A stretch of 64,000 nucleotides of DNA from Mucilaginibacter sp. PPCGB 2223 (GTDB lineage: Bacteria > Bacteroidota > Bacteroidia > Sphingobacteriales > Sphingobacteriaceae), in assembly GCF_001705515.1 (NCBI RefSeq), contig NZ_MDJS01000001.1, forward strand, positions 930,001 through 994,000. The letters are read 5' to 3'. The first letter of the stretch is position 1, and each line of letters opens with the position of its first letter. The translations under genes and the position numbers were made by a program. Positions 1-8,081 of the stretch are shown here, in pieces. The notes beneath the pieces are model-generated. The model saw only the letters and a list, made by a program, of their open reading frames with translations. It ran no database searches and was not told where the DNA came from.

Positions 1-177
1 TAAGCCTATACTTAAATAAATATAAGCGTTCAAAATTAGGATTTTAAGGCAAAAGTTACAGCATGATCGGAATTAAATTCGGAAAAGGTACCCGCAAACT
101 CGAGATAACCAAAGATTTTTCTGTCATTATTTACTGTAACATTGTTTAATTGGCAAGCGGTTTGTGCTGATCAATCA

Positions 178-405
178 ATGCACACGTACAAAAACGAAGC
201 GGAAAATTCGGGCGTATCAGCTTATGAGATAGGCACTGATTTTATCATTATTGAATTTGAGGACACAAACCGATATTTGTACACTTACCAAAGTACCGGC
301 AAGGAGCATATCGAACAAATGAAGATATTGGCCATTACCGGGCAAGGGTTGGCAACATACATCAACCAGCATGTACGGGAGCATTATGCTGAAAAATTAA
401 CATAG
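178..405 (+). CDS. small hypothetical protein, KTSC-like
   Basis: A 75-residue soluble protein of unknown function. I chose the ATG at 178; a TTG at 142 in the same frame would add 12 residues. The central part (VSAYEIGTDFIIIEF, then YLYTY) resembles the short beta-rich KTSC fold, in which a hydrophobic strand is followed by an aromatic Y-x-Y stretch, but the lysine and serine that name that family are not clearly placed, so this is only a similarity. There is no signal peptide or membrane segment. It lies 66 nt before another small hypothetical gene on the same strand. Confidence 0.55.
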   Translation: MHTYKNEAENSGVSAYEIGTDFIIIEFEDTNRYLYTYQSTGKEHIEQMKILAITGQGLATYINQHVREHYAEKLT

Positions 406-471
406 TTTAATGCTCATGATTCTTCCTATTATTCGGTGGTACCGCTATATTGCAGTAATTAACCTACGCCT

Positions 472-759
472 ATGAAAAGATTTGTTTTTGATGGCTTTTT
501 AATAACCTCAGATCTTAACCCCAGAAGCCCTGCGACAATCCGTGTAAAGTTATATTACCTGGATGTGTTAATTGCAGAGGGGCTGCTTAATAAAGCTACC
601 CGTACAATGCCTTTTAGCCTCTCCGGAGGGGATGATATCATTGCCAGCGGAGAGCTCGGCGTCGATATGCAACCGCATGAAATAACAGTATGGGGAAATA
701 TCTATATCGGCCCGGAACATTTTGACGGGATTATTGCTCAATATCCGCTACCTAAATAA
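472..759 (+). CDS. small hypothetical protein
   Basis: A 95-residue protein I do not recognise. It starts MKRFVFDGFLITSDLNPRSP and has a mixed hydrophobic/polar composition with several predicted beta stretches (TIRVKLYYLDVLIAEG, EITVWGNIYIG). No signal peptide, cysteine or membrane segment is seen, so it is probably cytoplasmic. It follows the previous small ORF by 66 nt and converges with the lipoprotein gene, whose stop begins 3 nt beyond its end. Codon use looks normal for the window, which supports a real gene. Confidence 0.6.
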   Translation: MKRFVFDGFLITSDLNPRSPATIRVKLYYLDVLIAEGLLNKATRTMPFSLSGGDDIIASGELGVDMQPHEITVWGNIYIGPEHFDGIIAQYPLPK

Positions 760-762
760 TTA

Positions 763-1164
763 TTATCTGAGATGGATAGCCGTCACCCGGACGGCATCAT
801 CTTCCTTGGTTTCAAAAATCATTTGCTGACCATTAAGGCTCATAATATAAAACGGGAAGTTGCGTGTTTTGCCATCAGGCAATTGTTCGGTTACTAAAAT
901 ATTGTGGTCCTCTACACGGTATTTACCCTGTGATAATATTTTGCCTTCTGATATGATGTCCATATGTCCATTTGGCGAAAAAGTGACAGATGGTGATTTT
1001 TCTCTAAGCTCTTTCGCCGACACTGTATCATCCGGATTGCGTGAGTACGGATTTGAAACTTTAACATATTTCCATTTGCCAAAAAGATCCTCAGGCTTAA
1101 TAACCTGTTTACAACTGCTTAAAGCAATTATCGCCAGTAAAAAACAGCATATTTTGGTCATCAT
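763..1164 (-). CDS. putative lipoprotein, lipocalin-like
   Basis: A 133-residue predicted lipoprotein. It starts MMTKICCFLLAIIALSSCKQ, a short hydrophobic signal with a lipobox-like LSSC, so Cys would be lipidated and the protein anchored in the envelope. The mature part (DLFGKWKYVKV, then VTFSPNGHMDI and SQGKYRVEDHNILV) is the beta-strand pattern of small lipocalin-like DUF proteins common in Bacteroidota, which measure 'expected weight of form' style folds without known ligand. The frame is open further upstream, but the ATG at 1164 sits 1 nt after the stop of the flavin monooxygenase gene and directly precedes the signal peptide. The two genes are probably co-transcribed. Confidence 0.75.
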   Translation of the reverse strand: MMTKICCFLLAIIALSSCKQVIKPEDLFGKWKYVKVSNPYSRNPDDTVSAKELREKSPSVTFSPNGHMDIISEGKILSQGKYRVEDHNILVTEQLPDGKTRNFPFYIMSLNGQQMIFETKEDDAVRVTAIHLR

Positions 1165-1165
1165 G

Positions 1166-2176
1166 TTAAGATTGCTGCAAATTAAAGGTTTGCGCCAGTA
1201 ATTCAAACGAGCGGAACCTGTCTTCCTGCGAGTAAGTAATCGCAGCAGCCATGATCTCATCGGCCTGACAGGTATGCGCCAGTGAGTTGATCGCCTGTTT
1301 AACCTGCTCCGGCGTACCAGCGATAATGCGGTTACTGTTGGCCTGCATGCGCATCCTATCATAGTCGGTGTATAGATAATTCTTTATTTCGCTGTAAGGC
1401 ATCATCCCTGTGCGCACCTCCCCTTTTTCCATCTGCAAAAAAATGTGCAACATTGATTTTTTCAGCTCTTCGGCTTTTTCTTCAGTATCTGCACATAAAA
1501 CCCATATTGCAATAAGCACTTCAGGTTTCTGAAAAATATCCGATGGGATAAAGCTCTCGCGGTAAGCCTGTATGGCTTCTTTTACGCCGTTTGCTGCTAT
1601 AAACTGGGCGAACGCCAGGCCCAATCCCATTTCGGCTGCTATGTAAGCGCTGGTGCCGCTCGAGGTTAGCATCCAGATGGGCGGCTCATCATAAACTACA
1701 GGTATGGCTTTTACAGCGCCAAACTGGGTTTGCACACGGTCGTTAAAATACAACTGTAATTCGTTTACCTGTTGTATATAGTCTTCTTCCTTAAAACGAT
1801 TGGACGGGTTAAGCAATGATGCAGTAACCCTGTCGCCCCCCGGCGCACGGCCAACGCCCAGGTCGATACGCCCTGGGGCCAGGGTTTCGAGCAAACGAAA
1901 GTTTTCGGCGACTTTAAGCGAACTATGGTTAGGCAACATAATACCGCCCGCGCCCAGGCGGATGGTTTTTGTAAACGCGGCGAGATGCGCTATCAGCACC
2001 TCGGGCGCCGAACCGGCAATACCGGCCAGGTTATGGTGTTCAGACATCCAGAAGCGGTGATATCCCCACTCTTCGGCCTTTTGAACTAATTGTACGGTTT
2101 CCTTTATGGCATTGATTGCCGTATTGCCTTTACTAATAGTTGACTGATCGAGGATACTCAGTTTAATTTTTTTCAT
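1166..2176 (-). CDS. LLM class flavin-dependent oxidoreductase (luciferase-like)
   Basis: A 336-residue member of the bacterial luciferase-like, F420/FMN-dependent monooxygenase family. The start MKKIKLSILDQSTISKGNTA is the usual N-terminus of the Bacteroidota subgroup; the reading frame is open 40 codons further up, but that extension lacks similarity to the family. Family hallmarks seen are FWMSEHHN (about residue 45), the glycine-rich LGAGGIMLPNHSSLKVAE and RIDLGVGRAPGGD, and the late IAGTPEQVKQAI. The TIM-barrel enzyme would bind reduced flavin and oxidise a small molecule; the substrate is not predictable. It overlaps nothing and is followed after 1 nt by a lipoprotein gene. Confidence 0.9.
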   Translation of the reverse strand: MKKIKLSILDQSTISKGNTAINAIKETVQLVQKAEEWGYHRFWMSEHHNLAGIAGSAPEVLIAHLAAFTKTIRLGAGGIMLPNHSSLKVAENFRLLETLAPGRIDLGVGRAPGGDRVTASLLNPSNRFKEEDYIQQVNELQLYFNDRVQTQFGAVKAIPVVYDEPPIWMLTSSGTSAYIAAEMGLGLAFAQFIAANGVKEAIQAYRESFIPSDIFQKPEVLIAIWVLCADTEEKAEELKKSMLHIFLQMEKGEVRTGMMPYSEIKNYLYTDYDRMRMQANSNRIIAGTPEQVKQAINSLAHTCQADEIMAAAITYSQEDRFRSFELLAQTFNLQQS

Positions 2177-2284
2177 TCCGGTAAGCAGGTGTGTTTTTAC
2201 TGCAAATTGAATAAATCCAGTTTGATTGATAGTAATATCAAAATCATAAAATGGTCTGAAAAGTGTCGGGAAGCAGAAAATGAA

Positions 2285-2316
2285 AAGGGTAGTCATTTGG
2301 TTAACTGACTACCCTT
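2285..2316 (-). terminator. rho-independent terminator after mini-protein gene
   Basis: A perfect 11-bp stem (AAGGGTAGTCA at 2285-2295 with TGACTACCCTT at 2306-2316) has a 10-nt loop. On the minus strand it is followed by the T-rich run TTCATTTTC. It starts 24 nt after the stop codon of the 32-residue ORF at 2340-2438. Confidence 0.8.
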
Positions 2317-2339
2317 GAGTACTTTAGGTTTATAGCTGG

Positions 2340-2438
2340 TTAGACTATGTAATTTACTAAGGCAACGATACCTATAATTGCCAGGATAAAAACTTGTAAC
2401 TTTTGTTCAAAAGTTAACGCTTGGGTAATTGCTTTCAT
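2340..2438 (-). CDS. 32-residue membrane mini-protein
   Basis: A short ORF missed by ordinary length cut-offs. It encodes 32 residues starting MKAITQALTFEQKLQVF and continuing into a hydrophobic, Ile/Ala/Val/Gly-rich stretch (ILAIIGIVALVNYIV) that would span the membrane once. Support comes from its surroundings rather than length: a perfect Bacteroidota promoter ends 17 nt upstream of the ATG, and a strong hairpin terminator begins 24 nt after the stop, so the ORF fills a self-contained transcript of about 165 nt. An amphipathic N-terminus followed by one helix resembles small membrane regulators or type I toxins, but no antitoxin RNA is evident. Function is unknown. Confidence 0.75.
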   Translation of the reverse strand: MKAITQALTFEQKLQVFILAIIGIVALVNYIV

Positions 2439-2455
2439 TATCTTAAGGGATTAAC

Positions 2456-2485
2456 CAAAGCTATATATAAAACATTGTTTGGCAA
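2456..2485 (-). promoter_or_regulatory. Bacteroidota promoter for mini-protein gene
   Basis: On the minus strand a -33 TTG (2483-2485) is separated by 19 nt from a perfect -7 box TAGCTTTG (2456-2463), the canonical spacing for the Bacteroidota primary sigma factor. Transcription would begin near 2450, giving a leader of about 10 nt before the ATG at 2438. Confidence 0.8.
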
Positions 2486-2839
2486 GGGGCTGACACACTT
2501 TTATTAATTTTCAATTAACATTTCAATTACATTGAGTGCTATATAACTTCGTGCATTTTCAGTTAAAAAAATGGCAACAAAACCAAACTTTTTTTGAGAC
2601 GCTAAGTTTTCAAAAAGCCGGTTTAAATCGTTTAAACACAAAAACACGCAATAAATTCTGCGTAAAGTGCCTAAGTGTCAGAAAAACACGTATCAAATTA
2701 CTCTTGCCAGATAGTAAAGAAGCTCTATACTTACCCCGATTATCTTAGGCTTTGATATTATTTATTTGTTAAATAGCCCTAATGAGTTAACAATATGCTG
2801 CAAAAACGTTATATTTAGCATGTACAGAAGCCATTGCTG
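2486..2839. other. gene-free AT-rich interval
   Basis: No convincing gene lies here. A 70-codon ORF at 2536-2748 has an odd Lys/Asn/Leu composition and looks like chance in AT-rich DNA. A small inverted repeat GTTTAAA-tcg-TTTAAAC (2621-2637) and a -7-like TATATTTA (2810-2817) in front of the next gene are the only structured elements seen. Confidence 0.5.
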
Positions 2840-3442
2840 ATGAAGAATACCGCGATTATAATTTTTATCAAGAACCCGGATCTTGGAAGGGTAAAGAAAC
2901 GCCTGGCTCAGACCGTTGGCGAAGAACAGGCGCTTGATGTATATAATGGAATGCTTGAGCATACCCAAGCCATCACGCGACCGTTGAACGCCGATAAGTA
3001 CCTGTTTTATGATCGTACCAAAGATATGAACGATAATTGGCCAAATGATATTTATCAGAAAGATGTACAATCGGGCCAATATATGGTTACACGCATACAG
3101 AATGCTTTAAAAAAGATTTACAGCAAGGGCTATCAGCGCATAGTGATCATCGGCAGCGACTGCCTCGAACTGGATGAACGGGTTATCAGACTTGCATTTC
3201 GCCAACTGGAACATTTTGATACGGTTATAGGACCCACCAAAGATGGCGGTTTTTATCTTTTTGGAATGAACGGCTATCAGGCCGATGTGCTTAAGGTAAC
3301 CAGTTGGGGCACATCTTCATTGGTGGCCGATGTACTGAAAATGATCCAGCATTTAAATAAATCCTACTTTATGCTTTCTGAGCTATCTGGTGTTGTTACA
3401 GCGGATGACTTGAATAACAATCTCAAACAATTAATTAGATAG
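2840..3442 (+). CDS. TIGR04282 / DUF2064 glycosyltransferase-like protein
   Basis: A 200-residue protein of the TIGR04282 (DUF2064) family, related to nucleotidyl- and glycosyltransferases of the GT-A fold. The start MKNTAIIIFIKNPDLGRVKKRLA matches the conserved N-terminal strand and KTRL-like motif (here KKRLA). The family core GSDCLEL (around residue 112) and IGPTKDGGFYLFGM (around residue 137) is intact. Members often accompany 'rSAM/selenodomain' or lipid-modification genes, but here the neighbours do not suggest a pathway, so the acceptor is unknown. A TTG two codons upstream is an alternative start; I chose the ATG at 2840. A possible -7 box TATATTTA lies 22 nt upstream. Confidence 0.85.
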   Translation: MKNTAIIIFIKNPDLGRVKKRLAQTVGEEQALDVYNGMLEHTQAITRPLNADKYLFYDRTKDMNDNWPNDIYQKDVQSGQYMVTRIQNALKKIYSKGYQRIVIIGSDCLELDERVIRLAFRQLEHFDTVIGPTKDGGFYLFGMNGYQADVLKVTSWGTSSLVADVLKMIQHLNKSYFMLSELSGVVTADDLNNNLKQLIR

Positions 3443-3575
3443 TTTTTATAAGTGATTGATTTATAGTCACAATTAACCATTGGTTAAGATTAAATATCCG
3501 GAAAGCCACCGTCTTATTATCAATAGTATTTACCTTAGCCTGACCAACCAGACCCCATTTATTGCAATAATTGCA

Positions 3576-3583
3576 TACCTTTG
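3576..3583 (+). promoter_or_regulatory. -7 box upstream of mnmA
   Basis: TACCTTTG is a perfect match to the Bacteroidota -7 consensus TAnnTTTG and ends 14 nt before the mnmA ATG. No good -33 TTTG at 19-nt spacing is visible. Confidence 0.55.
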
Positions 3584-3597
3584 CAGCCTGATTTACA

Positions 3598-4686
3598 ATG
3601 AGCAAGCACGGTAGAATTTTGGTAGCCATGAGTGGCGGTGTTGATAGTTCGGTGGCGGCAGTAATGCTGCACGAGCAAGGGTACGAGGTTATCGGGCTCA
3701 CCATGAAAACCTGGGATTATGCTTCATCGGGCACCAATAGTAAAGAGACCGGTTGCTGTAGCTTAGACAGCATTAACGATGCCCGCGCTCTGGCCGTTGG
3801 CTATGGTTTCCCTCACTACATCCTGGATATCCGAAGCGAATTCGGTGATTTTGTGATCGATAATTTTGTCGACGAATATCTGGCTGGTCGCACACCTAAC
3901 CCATGTGTATTATGTAACACCCATATAAAATGGGAAGCACTGCTCAAACGCGCCGACAAGCTGAACTGCGAATTTATTGCTACCGGTCACTACGCCAACA
4001 TTCGCCGGTATGAGAACGGCCGCTATGTCATATCAAAAGGTTTGGACGAGCATAAAGACCAATCGTACGTACTTTGGGGCGTGTCACAACAAAATCTTGC
4101 GCGTACACGCTTTCCGTTGGGGAGCTTTGCCAAATCTGAAATTCGGCAGATGGCTAAGGATATGGGGCAGTTAGAATTGGCTAACAAAAGCGAGAGCTAC
4201 GAAATATGTTTTGTGCCTGATAATGACTATCGCGCATTTCTGCGCCATAAAATTGGTGATTTGGAAGAACGCGTTGACGGTGGAAATTATGCTTTGGCCG
4301 ACGGGACTGTTGTAGGCAAGCACAAAGGTTACCCTTTTTACACTATCGGACAGCGCAAGGGCCTTGGAGTTGCTTTTGGCCATCCGATGTTCGTTACTAA
4401 AATCATCCCTGAAACCAATACTGTAGTATTAGGAACAGCCGACGAACTGGAACGGAAAGAAGCATGGGTGCGTAACCTGAATCTGATTAAGTACGAAAAT
4501 ATTAAGGAGCCGATCGAGGCCATCACTAAAATAAGATATAAGGACGCCGGCTCGATGAGTAATATCGTACAGATAGGCGAACATATGAAGATCGATTTTC
4601 ACCATTCAGTATCCGGCATCGCACCCGGGCAATCTGCCGTTTTTTATGAAGGGAACGACCTTTTAGGTGGCGGTTTCCTTATGTGA
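3598..4686 (+). CDS. mnmA: tRNA-specific 2-thiouridylase MnmA
   Basis: Thiolates the wobble uridine at position 34 of tRNA(Lys/Glu/Gln) using ATP and sulfur relayed from cysteine desulfurase. The 362 residues are full length. The PP-loop AMSGGVDSSVAAVML lies near the N-terminus (residues 10-24). The catalytic pair is present: Cys106 in PCVLCNTHIKW and Cys204 in ESYEICFVPD, with the ATGHYA motif between them. The C-terminal beta domain (GQRKGLGVAFGHPMFV, then SGIAPGQSAVFYEG) is also typical. The gene stands alone with its own -7 box. Confidence 0.96.
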   Translation: MSKHGRILVAMSGGVDSSVAAVMLHEQGYEVIGLTMKTWDYASSGTNSKETGCCSLDSINDARALAVGYGFPHYILDIRSEFGDFVIDNFVDEYLAGRTPNPCVLCNTHIKWEALLKRADKLNCEFIATGHYANIRRYENGRYVISKGLDEHKDQSYVLWGVSQQNLARTRFPLGSFAKSEIRQMAKDMGQLELANKSESYEICFVPDNDYRAFLRHKIGDLEERVDGGNYALADGTVVGKHKGYPFYTIGQRKGLGVAFGHPMFVTKIIPETNTVVLGTADELERKEAWVRNLNLIKYENIKEPIEAITKIRYKDAGSMSNIVQIGEHMKIDFHHSVSGIAPGQSAVFYEGNDLLGGGFLM

Positions 4687-4688
4687 TC

Positions 4689-4791
4689 GGGTTATCTATC
4701 GGGCTATTGGGTTAATAGCCATTACCGGTAAATTCCGGTAATGATTAGTGCCCATTGCTCAATAACGTAATAGCCTGATAACACAATAACC
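4689..4791. repeat. degenerate 8-bp-period intergenic array with hairpins
   Basis: Between mnmA and topA the right half reads CAATAACG, TAATAGCC, TGATAACA, CAATAACC (4760-4791), four consecutive 8-bp units with core nAATAnC. The left half (4689-4720) has GGGTTATC, TATCGGGC, TATTGGGT, TAATAGCC, largely the reverse orientation of the same word. The centre is a perfect hairpin CATTACCGG/CCGGTAATG (4720-4743) next to GGCTATT/AATAGCC (4702-4720). No T-run follows, so it is not a normal terminator. Confidence 0.6.
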
Positions 4792-4814
4792 AATCTTTCA
4801 TTATTAAACTAAAG

Positions 4815-4845
4815 TTTGCGATTAGCATACTTTATGCTTTATTTG
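4815..4845 (+). promoter_or_regulatory. promoter of topA
   Basis: A -33 TTTG (4815-4818) is followed after exactly 19 nt by TTTATTTG (4838-4845), one mismatch from TAnnTTTG. It ends 18 nt before the topA ATG. Confidence 0.65.
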
Positions 4846-4863
4846 CAAAAAAACTGAATTTGA

Positions 4864-7281
4864 ATGGCTAAAAATTTACTCATTGTTGAATCCCCGGCGA
4901 AAGCCAAAACCATTGAGGGATACCTTGGTAAAGACTTTACGGTTAAATCGAGTTACGGGCATATCCGCGATTTAATTAAGTCAGAAGACGCTATCGATAT
5001 CAGTAATAATTTCCAACAAAAATATGAAGTGCCAGCTGATAAAAAGCAGGTAGTTAGCGAGTTAAAGAAATTAGCTAAAGAAGCCGAAATGGTATGGCTC
5101 GCTTCCGATGAGGACCGCGAGGGGGAAGCGATATCGTGGCACCTGTTCGATACACTCGATCTGAAAGACGCCACAACAAAGCGTATCGTATTTCACGAGA
5201 TCACCAAATCGGCCATCGAAAAAGCCATCCAGAACCCGCGCAAAATAGATTATAACTTGGTTAATGCCCAACAGGCCCGCCGCGTTTTAGATAGACTGGT
5301 GGGCTTTGAGCTGTCGCCCGTGTTGTGGAAAAAGGTAAAACCTTCCCTGTCGGCCGGGCGTGTACAATCAGTGGCAGTGCGTTTAATTGTCGACCGGGAG
5401 CGCGAGATCAATAAATTTAACAGCGAAGCCTCGTTCCGTATCACTGCTATATTTGGTAAGGGCCGCGAGGCGTTCAAAGCCGAATTGCCCGAGCGTTTCG
5501 GGAAACAGGAAGAAGCAGAAAAGTTTTTAACGGATTGTATTAATGCGGTATTCTCGGTAAAAAGCCTGGAAACACGCCCTACAAAACGCTCTCCTGCTGC
5601 ACCGTTTACCACTTCAACTTTACAGCAGGAAGCAAGCCGGAAACTGGGCTTTTCAGTATCAAGAACCATGTCGGTAGCTCAAAAGTTGTACGAATACGGT
5701 AAAATAACCTATATGCGTACCGATTCGGTTAATCTTTCGGATACCGCATTGCAGGCTGCCCAAAAGCAGATCGTATCAGCCTATGGCGAAAAATATCACC
5801 AGCTGCGTAAATACAAAACCAAATCAGCAGGCGCACAGGAAGCCCACGAAGCTATCAGGCCCACTTTCTTTGAAAATCATACCACTGATGGCGACCCGTC
5901 CGAAAAACGTTTGTACGAACTGATCTGGAAACGTGCCATCGCATCACAGATGAGCGAGGCCCAGTTTGAGAAAACAACAGCAAAGATCGACATATCAACC
6001 CGGAGTGAGAACCTGGTGGCTAACGGAGAAGTAATGAAATTTGACGGATTTTTAAAGGTTTACCTCGAATCTGTCGACGAAGATGAAGAGATTTCGGAAG
6101 ATGGCGAAAACGCTATGTTGCCGCCTTTAACACAAGGTCAGTTATTGGCTTTACGCGATATGACGGCGACGGAGCGCTTTTCGCGCCCGGCTGCGCGTTA
6201 TACTGAGGCAAGTCTGGTTAAAAAGCTGGAAGAGTTAGGCATCGGCAGGCCGTCGACCTACGCCCCCACTATTTCAACCATTCAAAACCGCGGTTATGTA
6301 GTTAAGGAAGATCGCGAAGGCAAGCAACGTGCTTACCGTGTGCTTACCCTAAGCAATAATGCTATCACCAAAGAAACCAAAACCGAAAATACCGGTGCAG
6401 AAAAGGCCAAACTCTTCCCTACCGATATCGGTGCTGTGGTTAACGATTTTTTAGTTCAACATTTTAAAGGTATCGTCGATTTTAACTTTACCGCAAGCGT
6501 TGAGAAACAGTTTGACGAAATAGCACAGGGATTAAAAGAGTGGACAACTATGATCCGCAGCTTTTACACGCCGTTCCATAACGAAGTTGAGAGCACTATC
6601 AAAACTGCCGATAAGGCTACCGGTGAACGTGAATTGGGCACAGACCCGGTTAGCGGAAAAAAAGTTTCGGTGCGTATCGGTCGTTACGGCCCGTTCGTAC
6701 AGGTTGGCGATAATGAGAATAAAGATGACGCCAACAGCGAGAAACCGCTGTATGCAAGTTTAAGGGCAGGGCAAATGATCGAAACCATTACGCTTGAAGA
6801 AGCGATGGAACTGTTTAAGTTGCCTAAAAAAGTAGGTGTATTTGAGGATAAGGAAATGACGGTAGCGATCGGCAAGTTTGGGCCGTATATCCGTCATAAC
6901 AGTGCTTTCTACTCGTTACCTAAAGAGGTTGACCCGCATGATGTAAGCGAATCTCAAGCTATTGAGATAATTGAAGCCAAACGTAAGAGGGATATTGAGC
7001 GTGTGATCAGAACATTCGATGAAAATCCTGATGTAAAAATATTAAATGGCCGTTGGGGACCTTACGTTGAGTTTGGCAAATTAAATCTTAAAATACCAAA
7101 GGACAAAGATGCTCAAACACTTACCTACCAGGATTGCGTAGCATTATCCGAAGCAGCTGAAAAGGAGCCAAAAAAAACAGGCAGGTTTGGTAAAAAAGCT
7201 GCAGCACCTGCTCCGAAAGTTGCGGCAAGCAAAAAGCCTGCTGCAAAAGTTGCTGCAAAAAAAACAGCTAAAAAGAAATAA
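4864..7281 (+). CDS. topA: DNA topoisomerase I (type IA)
   Basis: Relaxes negative supercoils by transient single-strand breakage through a 5'-phosphotyrosine. The 805-residue protein begins with the Toprim domain: Glu9 in LLIVESPAKAKTI and the D-x-D-x-E triad Asp82, Asp84, Glu86 in SDEDREGE. The catalytic tyrosine is Tyr283 in ITYMRTDS. LGIGRPSTYAPTI marks the type IA core. Instead of several zinc-ribbon Cys motifs, the C-terminal third carries repeated GRYGPFVQVG / GKFGPYIRH / GRWGPYVEFG units (Toprim_Crpt repeats) and ends in a Lys/Ala-rich tail (KKPAAKVAAKKTAKKK), a DNA-binding tail usual in Bacteroidota. Confidence 0.97.
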   Translation: MAKNLLIVESPAKAKTIEGYLGKDFTVKSSYGHIRDLIKSEDAIDISNNFQQKYEVPADKKQVVSELKKLAKEAEMVWLASDEDREGEAISWHLFDTLDLKDATTKRIVFHEITKSAIEKAIQNPRKIDYNLVNAQQARRVLDRLVGFELSPVLWKKVKPSLSAGRVQSVAVRLIVDREREINKFNSEASFRITAIFGKGREAFKAELPERFGKQEEAEKFLTDCINAVFSVKSLETRPTKRSPAAPFTTSTLQQEASRKLGFSVSRTMSVAQKLYEYGKITYMRTDSVNLSDTALQAAQKQIVSAYGEKYHQLRKYKTKSAGAQEAHEAIRPTFFENHTTDGDPSEKRLYELIWKRAIASQMSEAQFEKTTAKIDISTRSENLVANGEVMKFDGFLKVYLESVDEDEEISEDGENAMLPPLTQGQLLALRDMTATERFSRPAARYTEASLVKKLEELGIGRPSTYAPTISTIQNRGYVVKEDREGKQRAYRVLTLSNNAITKETKTENTGAEKAKLFPTDIGAVVNDFLVQHFKGIVDFNFTASVEKQFDEIAQGLKEWTTMIRSFYTPFHNEVESTIKTADKATGERELGTDPVSGKKVSVRIGRYGPFVQVGDNENKDDANSEKPLYASLRAGQMIETITLEEAMELFKLPKKVGVFEDKEMTVAIGKFGPYIRHNSAFYSLPKEVDPHDVSESQAIEIIEAKRKRDIERVIRTFDENPDVKILNGRWGPYVEFGKLNLKIPKDKDAQTLTYQDCVALSEAAEKEPKKTGRFGKKAAAPAPKVAASKKPAAKVAAKKTAKKK

Positions 7282-7383
7282 AAATCACATTGCTTCGCCG
7301 GTAAAATAGCAGGCACAAATTACTTTGTTTAATTTTGATGCAGGTACCGGCACAGTTGGCATCTGGTTATAAATTACACATTG

Positions 7384-7788
7384 ATGAAAAAGGATTTCCC
7401 CGATAATACCGTTGAAGATATAGCTGTTGCAGTCGCCCTCGAAAAGGAAAGCATAGAATCGAAGATGTGGTATGTCTATCTCATCAATCTTAAAAATGTT
7501 GCTATCGAAAATGTACTGATCACATCCAGGGGCTATGGCGAAAAAAACGGGGAGCAGGTAAAAACATCAGTATTGAGGCACATGTTCCCGAAAGTTGAGC
7601 CCGGTACTTTTGTATTGGTTGAGCCTATTGACGAAGATACTTTCGGACTGACTAACGAATACTGGCTTAGTTACTATATCGACGGTAATATTTACGATAA
7701 GAAGTTTATCTTTTTACCCGAAAGCATCATCGATTCGAATTTTATAAAGATACCTGTAGTAAATAAGCCGGGGGTAATGATCAGGTAG
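7384..7788 (+). CDS. conserved hypothetical protein
   Basis: A 134-residue soluble protein, starting MKKDFPDNTVEDIAVAVALE, of unknown function. Its pattern (WYVYLINLKNVAIENVLITSRGYGE, then FVLVEPIDEDTFGLTNEYWLSYYIDG) suggests an immunoglobulin-like beta sandwich. No signal, membrane helix or catalytic motif is visible. The ATG at 7384 follows a TTG at 7381. It lies about 100 nt after topA on the same strand and may share its transcript. Confidence 0.75.
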   Translation: MKKDFPDNTVEDIAVAVALEKESIESKMWYVYLINLKNVAIENVLITSRGYGEKNGEQVKTSVLRHMFPKVEPGTFVLVEPIDEDTFGLTNEYWLSYYIDGNIYDKKFIFLPESIIDSNFIKIPVVNKPGVMIR

Positions 7789-8081
7789 TTGTAGGGCCGT
7801 AAATTGCCATTGCACTTTAAAAGCGCTCCGTAATAATTGTAAAAAAGCTTAAACTTTCATTACAAATATTTTTTGGGGTGAGAGAAAAGCAAATTAGCAA
7901 AGCTCTCAATCTTTGGCAACAGGTACTTCATGGCTTTCGTTGTTGTTTACAGTATCACACACAAAAAGCACACCAATTCAACCCACAATTACACTTTAAC
8001 AAAAATTTAACGCCTGCCTGATATTACTACGTATTTTATACTCATTAGTACTTAGTCAGCCTGCAAAATGTTGTAGTTTAA
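7789..8081. other. gene-free intergenic interval
   Basis: About 290 nt between two convergent genes. An imperfect stem GAGAG/CTCTC flanking AT-rich sequence (around 7880-7908) is visible, without a clear T-run; nothing else is recognised. Confidence 0.4.

Noticed and set aside
63..149. 28-codon ORF beginning MIGIKFGKGTRKLE
   Set aside because: Overlaps the upstream region of the first small gene; no promoter or terminator supports it.
2621..2637. GTTTAAA-tcg-TTTAAAC as an attachment or insertion site
   Set aside because: No flanking duplication, integrase gene or tRNA.
2536..2748. 70-codon plus-strand ORF
   Set aside because: Low-complexity Lys/Asn/Leu composition in AT-rich DNA, no promoter, start or similarity; likely chance.
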